Positions 1 to 4,734 of a stretch of DNA of 5,422 nt are shown in pieces. The DNA is from Clostridiaceae bacterium (lineage in GTDB: Bacteria > Bacillota > Clostridia > Acetivibrionales > DUMC01), in the NCBI GenBank assembly GCA_012512865.1, contig JAAZDH010000136.1, positions 1 to 5,422 on the forward strand, read 5' to 3'. The position numbers were made by a program, and so were the translations under genes. Under the pieces are notes generated by a model. The model was given only the letters and a program-made list of their open reading frames with translations, ran no database searches and was not told the DNA's origin. The stretch's first letter is position 1; the number at the start of each line of letters is the position of its first letter.

Positions 1-1
1 A

Positions 2-1111
2 CCCTACATAGAGCTAAAAACCGAGTATTACGACCTGGGTCTGAAAAACAGGGATGAGACGTGCGACAATATTACCATCCAGGCCGCCCATGCAATAAAG
101 AAATACGGTGTAGGTGTAAAATGCGCAACAATAACTCCCAATGCCGAGAGGGTTGAAGAGTACGGTTTAAAGCAGATGTGGAAAAGTCCCAACGGTACCA
201 TAAGGGCCATACTGGATGGAACGGTTTTTCGCACCCCGATTACCGTAGACAGTATAAAACCTTCCGTGAGGACATGGAAAAGGCCGATTACAATTGCAAG
301 GCACGCGTATGGAGATGTATACGCGGACGTTGAGCACCGCGTTGTAAAACCCGGCAAGGTGGAACTGGTATGTACTTCTTCCGATGGAGAAGAGGTCCGC
401 AAACTTGTCAAAGAATTTGACAGCCCGGGGGTTGTGCTGGGAATGCACAATATTGACAAGTCCATAGAAAGCTTTGCAAGGGCTTGCTTTAACTATGCCC
501 TGGACCAGAAACAGGATTTGTGGTTTTCAACCAAGGATACAATTTCGAAAACCTATGATCACAACTTCAAGGATATTTTCCAAGAAATATATAATAAAGA
601 ATACAGGCAAGAATTTGAGAAGGCAGGCATAGAGTATTTTTATACCTTGATAGATGACGCGGTGGCCCGTGTAATCAGGTCGGAGGGCGGATTTATATGG
701 GCATGCAAAAATTATGACGGTGATGTCATGTCCGACATGGTGGCAGCAGCCTTTGGAAGCCTGGCAATGATGACATCGGTCCTCGTTTCACCGGACAACT
801 GCTATGAGTATGAAGCAGCCCATGGCACGGTCATGAGACATTATTACAGGCACCTCAAGGGTGAAGAAACCTCCACGAATTCCATTGCAACCATTTTTGC
901 ATGGACAGGCGGCATCAGGAAAAGAGGGGAAAGAGATGCAATACCCGGGCTTGTTGAATTTGCCGGTAAGCTGGAAGCAGCGTCTCTCAGGACAATCGAG
1001 GAAGGTGTAATGACAAAGGACCTGGCCTCCTTGTCAGAAGTTCCCCGCAAGCAAATTGTAAACACCGAGACCTTTTTACTGGAGATCAAGAAGAGACTGG
1101 AAAGCATGTAA
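2..1111 (+). CDS. icd: NADP-dependent isocitrate dehydrogenase, 5'-truncated by window edge
   Basis: This enzyme oxidatively decarboxylates isocitrate to 2-oxoglutarate with NADP+, supplying glutamate precursor and NADPH in the cytoplasm. The open frame runs from base 2, starting PYIELKTEYYDLGL, to TAA at 1109-1111, giving 369 codons. Family members are about 400 residues, so roughly 33 N-terminal residues lie outside the window. It is the homodimeric eukaryotic-like type, not the E. coli type. Visible landmarks are KSPNGTIRAILDGTVFR (substrate Ser, Asn and two Arg), ARHAYGDVY (the Arg and Tyr equivalent to human IDH1 R132 and Y139), STKDTISK (catalytic Lys), LIDD and KNYDGDVMSD (metal-binding Asp residues), and HGTVMRHY (NADP phosphate binding). 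All expected active-site residues in the visible part are present. ATG at 176 is internal: homology continues upstream without a break. The gene converges on groEL. Its promoter and start are not visible. Confidence 0.96.
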   Translation, partial: PYIELKTEYYDLGLKNRDETCDNITIQAAHAIKKYGVGVKCATITPNAERVEEYGLKQMWKSPNGTIRAILDGTVFRTPITVDSIKPSVRTWKRPITIARHAYGDVYADVEHRVVKPGKVELVCTSSDGEEVRKLVKEFDSPGVVLGMHNIDKSIESFARACFNYALDQKQDLWFSTKDTISKTYDHNFKDIFQEIYNKEYRQEFEKAGIEYFYTLIDDAVARVIRSEGGFIWACKNYDGDVMSDMVAAAFGSLAMMTSVLVSPDNCYEYEAAHGTVMRHYYRHLKGEETSTNSIATIFAWTGGIRKRGERDAIPGLVEFAGKLEAASLRTIEEGVMTKDLASLSEVPRKQIVNTETFLLEIKKRLESM

Positions 1112-1117
1112 AAAGTA

Positions 1118-1149
1118 AAGCAGGCGGCATCTTTCCTTTCCGCCTGCTT
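1118..1149. terminator. Hairpin between convergent icd and groEL, probable groEL terminator
   Basis: A perfect 10-bp stem (AAGCAGGCGG at 1118-1127 with CCGCCTGCTT at 1140-1149) encloses a 12-nt loop. Read on the minus strand the stem is followed by TACTTTTTA, a five-T run that falls on the icd stop codon and the A's after it. This fits an intrinsic terminator for groEL transcripts arriving from the right. Read on the plus strand, no T run follows, so it would be a weak terminator for icd, though it could protect the 3' end. The stem is seen directly; the terminator role is inferred. Confidence 0.65.
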
Positions 1150-1190
1150 GTCAATGTCCAGTCCTGGCTGAACCAGTTCATCTTTATATG

Positions 1191-1274
1191 TTTACATGAG
1201 TGGGGGGGTTAGCTTTTTTGCCAGTTTATCTGTTGTACAGCTAAGCTGCCTTGCCAGCCCATAGCCCATGTAAA
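1191..1274. repeat. Nested inverted repeat downstream of groEL
   Basis: TTTACATG (1191-1198) is perfectly complementary to CATGTAAA (1267-1274). Inside it TGGG (1201-1204) can pair with CCCA (1258-1261), and TTAGCT (1209-1214) with AGCTAA (1239-1244). The element also contains a run of seven G (1202-1208). Together these could form one long interrupted stem in the groEL 3' untranslated RNA. No T tract follows on the minus strand. It might be a processing or stability element, or a chance fold; the function is unknown. Confidence 0.3.
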
Positions 1275-1287
1275 TTAAATAGTGCTA

Positions 1288-2907
1288 TTAGTCCATGTCA
1301 TACGATGGAGCCGGAGGAGGTGTTTCCTTTTTTGGTTTTTCTGCTACCGTGCTCTCCGTTGTAAGAATCATTGTGGCGATTGATGCAGCATTTTGAAGGG
1401 CGGTTCTTGCAACTTTCGTGGGATCAACAATCCCGGACTTGATCATGTCTACATATTCTTCCTTAAGGGCATCGAAACCAATACCTTTAGGACTGTTCTT
1501 CACCTTGTCTACTACGACGGAACCTTCATAACCAGCATTTATCGCAATTTGACGTAATGGTTCTTCCAAGGCCCTTAATATGATCATGCCACCGGTTTTT
1601 TCGTCACCCGACAGGGAATCCACTAATTTCTGGACTTCCGGAATGATATTAACGTAAGCTGTTCCACCGCCTGCAACGATACCTTCCTCAACGGCCGCTC
1701 TAGTAGCATTAAGAGCGTCCTCGACCCTGAGTTTCTTTTCTTTCATCTCGGTTTCCGTGGCAGCGCCCACCCTTATAATGCCTACTCCACCGGATAGCTT
1801 AGCCAGCCTTTCTTCGAGTTTTTCCCTGTCATAATCCGAAGTGGTTACCTCGATTTGTTTCTTTATGGCTTCTATTCTTTTCTTAATTGCAGCCGGTGCA
1901 CCTGCACCGTCAACAATGATGGTGTTTTCCTTTTCAATTTTTACCGATTTTGCCTTACCCAGCCATTCCAATTTAACATCCTTAAGGCTCATGCCGGTAT
2001 CATCTGAAATAACCTGGCCTCCGGTAAGAATGGCTATGTCCTGCAGCATCTCTTTTCTCCTGTCGCCAAAACCGGGAGCCTTGACCGCAGCACAGTGGAG
2101 TGTTCCCCTGAGTTTATTTACAACGAGGGTTGCAAGAGCTTCTCCTTCGACATCTTCCGCAATTATGAGGATCCTTCCGCCTTCCCTGACGACAAGCTCA
2201 AGGACGGGCAGCAAATCCTGGACGTTGCTTATCTTTTTATCAGTAATTAATATATAGGGCTCTTCCAGGACAGCTTCCATTTTTTCACTGTCGGTTACCA
2301 TGTAAGGAGAAATATAACCCCTGTCAAACTGCATACCTTCAACTATTTCAATAAAAGTATCGGATGTCTTGGATTCTTCAATAGTAATAACCCCATCCTT
2401 TGTAACTTTTTCCATTGCATCGGCAACAAGCTTTCCTATTTCTTCATCACTAGAGGAAATAGTTGCGACAAACACCATATCTTCTTTGCCTTTTATCGGC
2501 TCGCTGTTTTTCTTCAAATGCTCAACAGCATTTTCTACGGTTTTTTCTATACCCTTTTTAAGTATCATCGGATTGGCGCCTGAAGCAACATTCTTTAAAC
2601 CTTCTCTTACTATAGACTGTGCAAGAAGAGTTGCTGTAGTTGTACCGTCGCCTGCGACATCGTTGGTTTTGCTTGCCACCTCTTTTACAAGTTGTGCACC
2701 CATATTTTCATAAGGATCTTCAAGTTCAATTTCTTTTGCTATGGTTACCCCGTCGTTTACGATTTGCGGAGAACCGAATTTCTTATCAAGAACGACATTT
2801 CTTCCTTTTGGACCAAGTGTAATCTTTACGGTATCAGCCAGCTTGTTAACTCCTCTTTCGATTGCTTTCCTGGCTTCTTCACTGTAAAGAATCATCTTAG
2901 CAGACAT
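1288..2907 (-). CDS. groL: Chaperonin GroEL (Hsp60, 60 kDa)
   Basis: This is the ATP-driven cytosolic chaperonin subunit that forms the double heptameric ring and, with GroES as lid, folds newly made or stressed proteins. It has 539 residues against 548 in E. coli. N-terminal equatorial landmarks keep E. coli numbering: ITLGPKGRNVVLDKKFG at 29-45, DGVTIAKEI with Asp52, and VAGDGTTTAT with Asp87 and Thr89-91 for ATP/Mg binding. The apical domain contains RGYISPYMVTD and AVKAPGFGDRRKEML. The C-terminal equatorial part has VEDALNATRAAVEEGIVAGGG, including the catalytic Asp and the chaperonin signature. The ATG start has AGGAGGG (2921-2915) seven bases upstream. The C-terminus is unusual: the Gly-Gly-Met repeat tail is replaced by a short Lys/Glu/Pro stretch ending PPPAPSYDMD. 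It lies 42 bases after groES and is cotranscribed from the CIRCE-controlled promoter. Confidence 0.98.
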   Translation of the reverse strand: MSAKMILYSEEARKAIERGVNKLADTVKITLGPKGRNVVLDKKFGSPQIVNDGVTIAKEIELEDPYENMGAQLVKEVASKTNDVAGDGTTTATLLAQSIVREGLKNVASGANPMILKKGIEKTVENAVEHLKKNSEPIKGKEDMVFVATISSSDEEIGKLVADAMEKVTKDGVITIEESKTSDTFIEIVEGMQFDRGYISPYMVTDSEKMEAVLEEPYILITDKKISNVQDLLPVLELVVREGGRILIIAEDVEGEALATLVVNKLRGTLHCAAVKAPGFGDRRKEMLQDIAILTGGQVISDDTGMSLKDVKLEWLGKAKSVKIEKENTIIVDGAGAPAAIKKRIEAIKKQIEVTTSDYDREKLEERLAKLSGGVGIIRVGAATETEMKEKKLRVEDALNATRAAVEEGIVAGGGTAYVNIIPEVQKLVDSLSGDEKTGGMIILRALEEPLRQIAINAGYEGSVVVDKVKNSPKGIGFDALKEEYVDMIKSGIVDPTKVARTALQNAASIATMILTTESTVAEKPKKETPPPAPSYDMD

Positions 2908-2949
2908 TATTCATCCCTCCTGAGATATTTTGTATTATTCTTGGTTACA

Positions 2950-3237
2950 TTAATCAACAATTGCAAGTATGTCATCATACTTTACAATTAAATATTTTTC
3001 ATCATCCAGCTTGACTTCGGTGCCGCTGTACTTACTGAAAAGCACCTTGTCACCTTTTTTTACCTCGATTTTTATTTCCTTTCCGTCTTCTATTGCTTCT
3101 CCGGGACCTACTTCGATAACTTCGGCGATATAGGGTTTTTCCTTTGCGCTAGATGGAAGGACGATACCACTTTTTGTTTTTTCTTCGGTTTCAATTTCTT
3201 TTAGTAGTACCCTGCTTCCCATAGGTTTAATTTTCAT
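2950..3237 (-). CDS. groS: Co-chaperonin GroES (Hsp10, 10 kDa)
   Basis: GroES is the heptameric lid that caps the GroEL cavity. It has 95 residues, normal for the family. The mobile loop, about residues 16-32, contains Gly24-Ile25-Val26-Leu27, the hydrophobic tripeptide that docks on the GroEL apical domain, at the same positions as in E. coli. VIEVGPGE follows, then the KKGDKVLFSKYSGTEVKLDDEKYLIVKYDDILAIVD core that closes the beta-barrel. Two positions near the N-terminus are unusual: KPMGSRVLLK appears where most homologues read KPLGDRV. It is the first gene of the groES-groEL operon, and its leader begins at the CIRCE element. The ATG at 3237 is supported by homology, but it overlaps the stop of a tiny upstream frame and sits 11-13 bases from its Shine-Dalgarno (see the separate entry). 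Confidence 0.98.
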   Translation of the reverse strand: MKIKPMGSRVLLKEIETEEKTKSGIVLPSSAKEKPYIAEVIEVGPGEAIEDGKEIKIEVKKGDKVLFSKYSGTEVKLDDEKYLIVKYDDILAIVD

Positions 3238-3257
3238 AAGTACATCAACTCCTCCTT
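3234..3257 (-). promoter_or_regulatory. groES ribosome binding site with overlapping 3-codon mini-ORF
   Basis: On the minus strand AAGGAGGAG (3257-3249) is followed by ATG at 3245-3243, five bases after AAGGAGG. That ATG opens ATG TAC TTA TGA, encoding Met-Tyr-Leu. The TGA overlaps the groES start as ATGA. The true groES ATG at 3237 is 11-13 bases from the Shine-Dalgarno, farther than usual. Ribosomes could therefore initiate on the mini-ORF and restart on groES. The arrangement is seen directly; its use is inferred. Confidence 0.55.
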
Positions 3258-3340
3258 AATTTTTTATTTTTGTCCAATGGCATAATCACTTTTTGCCCAA
3301 GAAAATGATTGTTCTCCAGGAAAAAGAATGAGCATCCTTA

Positions 3341-3367
3341 TTAGCACTCACTTCTATAGAGTGCTAA
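3341..3367 (-). promoter_or_regulatory. CIRCE operator (HrcA binding site)
   Basis: This is the perfect inverted repeat TTAGCACTC-N9-GAGTGCTAA, identical in arms and spacer length to the established CIRCE consensus. HrcA binds CIRCE and represses heat-shock chaperone operons; it needs GroEL for activity, so free chaperonin closes a feedback loop. Here CIRCE lies just downstream of the groES -10 box, about +2 to +28, where a bound repressor would block initiation. It also forms the 5' end of the groES transcript, leaving a leader of about 130 nt. No other gene or obvious structure is seen between CIRCE and the groES Shine-Dalgarno. Confidence 0.97.
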
Positions 3368-3375
3368 CAGTAAAT

Positions 3376-3404
3376 ATTTTAGTAACTATATACCAATCTG
3401 TCAA
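3376..3404 (-). promoter_or_regulatory. Sigma-A promoter of groES-groEL
   Basis: On the minus strand a perfect TTGACA -35 box (3404-3399) is followed by a 17-bp spacer and TAAAAT as -10 (3381-3376). The predicted start is near 3369, adjacent to CIRCE. The region immediately upstream (3409-3435 on the plus strand) is very A/T rich with a T6 run and could act as an UP element. This is consistent with vegetative expression limited by HrcA. Confidence 0.88.
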
Positions 3405-3437
3405 GAGGTTTAATGAATTTTTTAACGAAATTTTGAA

Positions 3438-3464
3438 GGTGGCGGGACGCTAATATATCCCACC
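3438..3464. repeat. Bulged hairpin upstream of the groES promoter
   Basis: GGTGG (3438-3442) pairs with CCACC (3460-3464), and the stem continues after a bulged C with two more pairs, leaving a loop of about 12 nt. It lies between the two divergent promoters and upstream of both, so neither predicted transcript contains it. It could be a regulator site or part of an unmapped transcript. A second imperfect palindrome follows at 3492-3521 (GGCAAACCTGG against its near-complement, two mismatches). No function can be assigned. Confidence 0.3.
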
Positions 3465-3523
3465 ATACCGGAGCTTGTAACTGCAACCGATGGCAAACCT
3501 GGCTTTTTGCCCTGGCTTGCCTA

Positions 3524-3552
3524 TTGACAATAACACATTAATCTCTTATTAT
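3524..3552 (+). promoter_or_regulatory. Sigma-A promoter of the LacI-family regulator gene
   Basis: A perfect TTGACA (3524-3529), a 17-bp spacer and TATTAT (3547-3552) match the vegetative consensus except for one base of the -10. The predicted start is about 3559, giving a leader of roughly 87 nt to the ATG at 3646. It is divergent from the groES promoter, with start sites about 190 bp apart. With no terminator after the regulator gene, it probably also serves the downstream exporter gene. Confidence 0.85.
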
Positions 3553-3573
3553 TTATACGTATAAGTTAATAAG
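3545..3573. promoter_or_regulatory. Probable LacI-family operator over the -10 and start site
   Basis: TTATACGTATAA (3553-3564) is a perfect 12-bp palindrome with a central CpG, the hallmark of operators bound by LacI/GalR-family hinge helices. Flanking arms extend the symmetry: CTTATTA (3545-3551) on the left and TTAATAAG (3566-3573) on the right, offset by one base. It covers the -10 box and predicted start of the promoter of a LacI-family gene, so autorepression is the simplest reading. Symmetry and position are seen; the binding protein is inferred. Confidence 0.75.
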
Positions 3574-3581
3574 AAAGGGTA

Positions 3582-3620
3582 GGACGAGGCAGGCCAAAGG
3601 AACCGTCCCGCTGGTTTGCC
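3582..3620 (+). other. Possible H-type pseudoknot in the regulator leader
   Basis: In the RNA, GGCAGGCCA (3588-3596) can form nine pairs, two of them G-U, with UGGUUUGCC (3612-3620). GGACG (3582-3586) can pair with CGUCC (3604-3608), which lies in the loop of that stem. The order of arms is that of an H-type pseudoknot; alternatively the two stems compete. It ends 13 bases before the Shine-Dalgarno. It does not match any riboswitch class I recognise. Confidence 0.3.
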
Positions 3621-3633
3621 GGTATGTTTGATC

Positions 3634-3648
3634 GGAGTTGAGGGTATG
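3634..3648 (+). promoter_or_regulatory. Ribosome binding site fixing the regulator start at ATG 3646
   Basis: GGAG (3634-3637) lies eight bases before ATG at 3646, and the protein from this ATG begins directly with the helix-turn-helix, as LacI-family proteins do. An in-frame TTG at 3616 lacks a ribosome binding site and would add ten residues with no family counterpart. GGAGTTGA here also occurs at the groES and exporter start sites. Confidence 0.75.
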
Positions 3649-4692
3649 AAGCACAAGTACTCGGTGTCAAGCAAGGATGTGGCAAGAGAAGCAGGGGTTT
3701 CACAGGCTACAGTGTCATACATATTAAATAATGCGAGGAACGTTAAGATTAAGCCTGAAACCAGGCAGGCAGTGCTTGATGCTATTAAAAAGCTGAATTA
3801 TTACCCGAATCAGATTGCCCGGGGTATGAAGCTTAGAAAATCGATGTCCGTGGGAGTTGTTACCGACAGGAGTGTTACCAATTTTTACTTTATGAAGGTC
3901 CTGGAGGGTATGAAAGATGGTTTCCAGGAGGACAACTATTCCATAACCCTGCTTTTTGACAAGCATGAGAAAATTGAAGATGCGGAGTTCATCAAGTACT
4001 ATAATTCGAACAGGATAGACGGTGTGATATTTGTTTTTGCTTCCATCAGCGACGATGAAATTGAACATATGAACAGTACGGGTTTGCCATATGTAGTTGT
4101 TGATACCCATCCGTCCGGAAGAAATGTTCACGAGATTTGCACGGATCACCTTGCACATATACAAGATGTAATTGGTTATTTTAAGTCAAGGGATATAAAG
4201 AACATTGCGTATGCAGGCCCCATGCCTAAATGCAGGAATGACAGGAGGCTTGAAGCCTTCATAAATGCAATGGTTTACCATGGGTTCGAGCCAAAGGATA
4301 ATTTAATAATACGGAGCACAGCCGACGACAAGGAGCTGCCGGAGGCTTTCAAGAAGCTTTTTGAAAACAAGAATTTTAAGCCTGGGGCTATCATTGCCGG
4401 CTCTCCCAAGTTTGGCATGTTGACCGTTAAATCCTGCCTGGCATTTGGCATGAAAATACCTGGGGATGTCAGCATTGTAGCAGTAGGCTCATCAAACATT
4501 TTTGACCTTGTTTACCCACCACTTTCTTCAATAGATTTACCGCTTTACGATATGGGATTGAAAGCGGCCCAAGTGCTTCTTAATCTTATCAAGGGAGGCG
4601 ATAAAGGAGGTGGCAATGGAAGCGGTAAAGCGGGTGAGGAGACAATGACGATATTGCTTCCTTCGGAGCTGACTTTAAGGGAGTCATCGTAG
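3646..4692 (+). CDS. LacI/GalR-family transcriptional regulator with atypical effector domain
   Basis: This is a 348-residue DNA-binding regulator of normal family length. Residues 7-28 (VSSKDVAREAGVSQATVSYILN) form the helix-turn-helix. Residues 52-62 (YYPNQIARGMK) are the hinge helix, with Met61 where most members have the Leu that wedges into the operator CpG. Residues 67-345 are a periplasmic-binding-protein-like effector domain: SVGVVTD, RIDGVIF, LPYVVVD, KNIAYAGP, RRLEAF, KIPGDVSIVAV and PPLSSID are recognisable. Three ligand-associated motifs are changed: the usual DN before helix 'G..A' reads TDHLAHI, the ND..A.G motif reads AGSPKFG, and GFDD reads GSSN. A Gly-rich stretch, residues 317-330, precedes the final ILLPSELTLRESS. 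It is probably autoregulated through the palindrome at 3545-3573 and lies 38 bases upstream of an ABC exporter gene. Family assignment is firm; the effector and targets are unknown. Confidence 0.93.
   Translation: MKHKYSVSSKDVAREAGVSQATVSYILNNARNVKIKPETRQAVLDAIKKLNYYPNQIARGMKLRKSMSVGVVTDRSVTNFYFMKVLEGMKDGFQEDNYSITLLFDKHEKIEDAEFIKYYNSNRIDGVIFVFASISDDEIEHMNSTGLPYVVVDTHPSGRNVHEICTDHLAHIQDVIGYFKSRDIKNIAYAGPMPKCRNDRRLEAFINAMVYHGFEPKDNLIIRSTADDKELPEAFKKLFENKNFKPGAIIAGSPKFGMLTVKSCLAFGMKIPGDVSIVAVGSSNIFDLVYPPLSSIDLPLYDMGLKAAQVLLNLIKGGDKGGGNGSGKAGEETMTILLPSELTLRESS
4603..4618 (+). other. Near-perfect anti-Shine-Dalgarno match inside the regulator gene
   Basis: AAAGGAGGTG (4603-4612) is complementary over ten bases to the 16S rRNA 3' end as generally found in Firmicutes, and lies three bases before ATG at 4616, five bases after the AGGAGG core. 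That ATG is out of frame and opens a ten-codon frame ending TGA at 4646-4648, which overlaps an in-frame ATG of the regulator (Met334) as ATGA. The same bases encode part of the Gly-rich stretch. It may cause ribosome pausing or internal initiation, or be only a by-product of Gly codons. Confidence 0.4.
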
Positions 4693-4711
4693 TTGCAACC
4701 AGAAACGAGGC

Positions 4712-4734
4712 AGGAGTTGATGAAAAAATTATGA
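4712..4734 (+). promoter_or_regulatory. Exporter gene ribosome binding site with overlapping 4-codon mini-ORF
   Basis: AGGAG (4712-4716) is followed three bases later by ATG at 4720, opening ATG AAA AAA TTA TGA (Met-Lys-Lys-Leu). Its TGA at 4732-4734 overlaps the exporter start as ATGA. The exporter ATG at 4731 is 14 bases from the Shine-Dalgarno, which is long. The layout mirrors the groES start site, including the shared string GGAGTTGATG. Confidence 0.5.

Larger units (their letters stand above)
3442..3626. repeat. Three dispersed 8-bp inverted repeats across the divergent region
   Basis: Three 8-mers on the left each have a perfect reverse complement inside one 23-base block on the right. 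GCGGGACG (3442-3449) matches CGTCCCGC (3604-3611). CATACCGG (3464-3471) matches CCGGTATG (3619-3626). GGCAAACC (3492-3499) matches GGTTTGCC (3613-3620). The last two pairs are nested in the correct order for one long-range stem; the first is not. The right-hand block lies in the leader of the LacI-family gene. Matches are seen directly; meaning is unknown. Confidence 0.45.

Noticed and set aside
28..465. Long open frame on the minus strand opposite icd.
   Set aside because: It lies wholly antisense to conserved icd codons, has no recognisable domain, and looks like a shadow of biased codon use. The same applies to minus-strand frames at 3724-4164 and 4589-5062 and plus-strand frames inside groEL.
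176..1111. ATG at 176 as the true icd start.
   Set aside because: The frame stays open to the window edge, and the upstream residues (for example YGVGVKCATITPNAERVEEY) are conserved family sequence.
1278..1291. Short palindrome AATAGTGCTATT at the groEL stop.
   Set aside because: Only four base pairs with a four-base loop can form, so it is not a credible terminator or regulatory site.
2911..2922. ATG between the groEL Shine-Dalgarno and start (a five-codon frame running into groEL) as another mini-ORF case.
   Set aside because: It is only one base from the AGGAGGG, too close for initiation, and its stop lies inside groEL rather than on the start codon.
3275..3320. AATCA/TGATT inverted repeat in the groES leader.
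   Set aside because: A five-base stem with a long loop in A/T-rich sequence is expected by chance.
3430..3500. Possible cyclic-di-GMP (GEMM-I) riboswitch, because of GGGACGC near 3444 and AACCGATGGC near 3485.
   Set aside because: The conserved first block and the GGACGCAAAGCC core are not present in the right order, GGCAAACC comes after rather than before GGGACGC, and the predicted promoter lies downstream.
3616..3645. TTG at 3616 as an earlier start of the LacI-family gene.
   Set aside because: It has no Shine-Dalgarno, lies inside a predicted leader stem, and adds residues before the helix-turn-helix; ATG 3646 has GGAG at good spacing.
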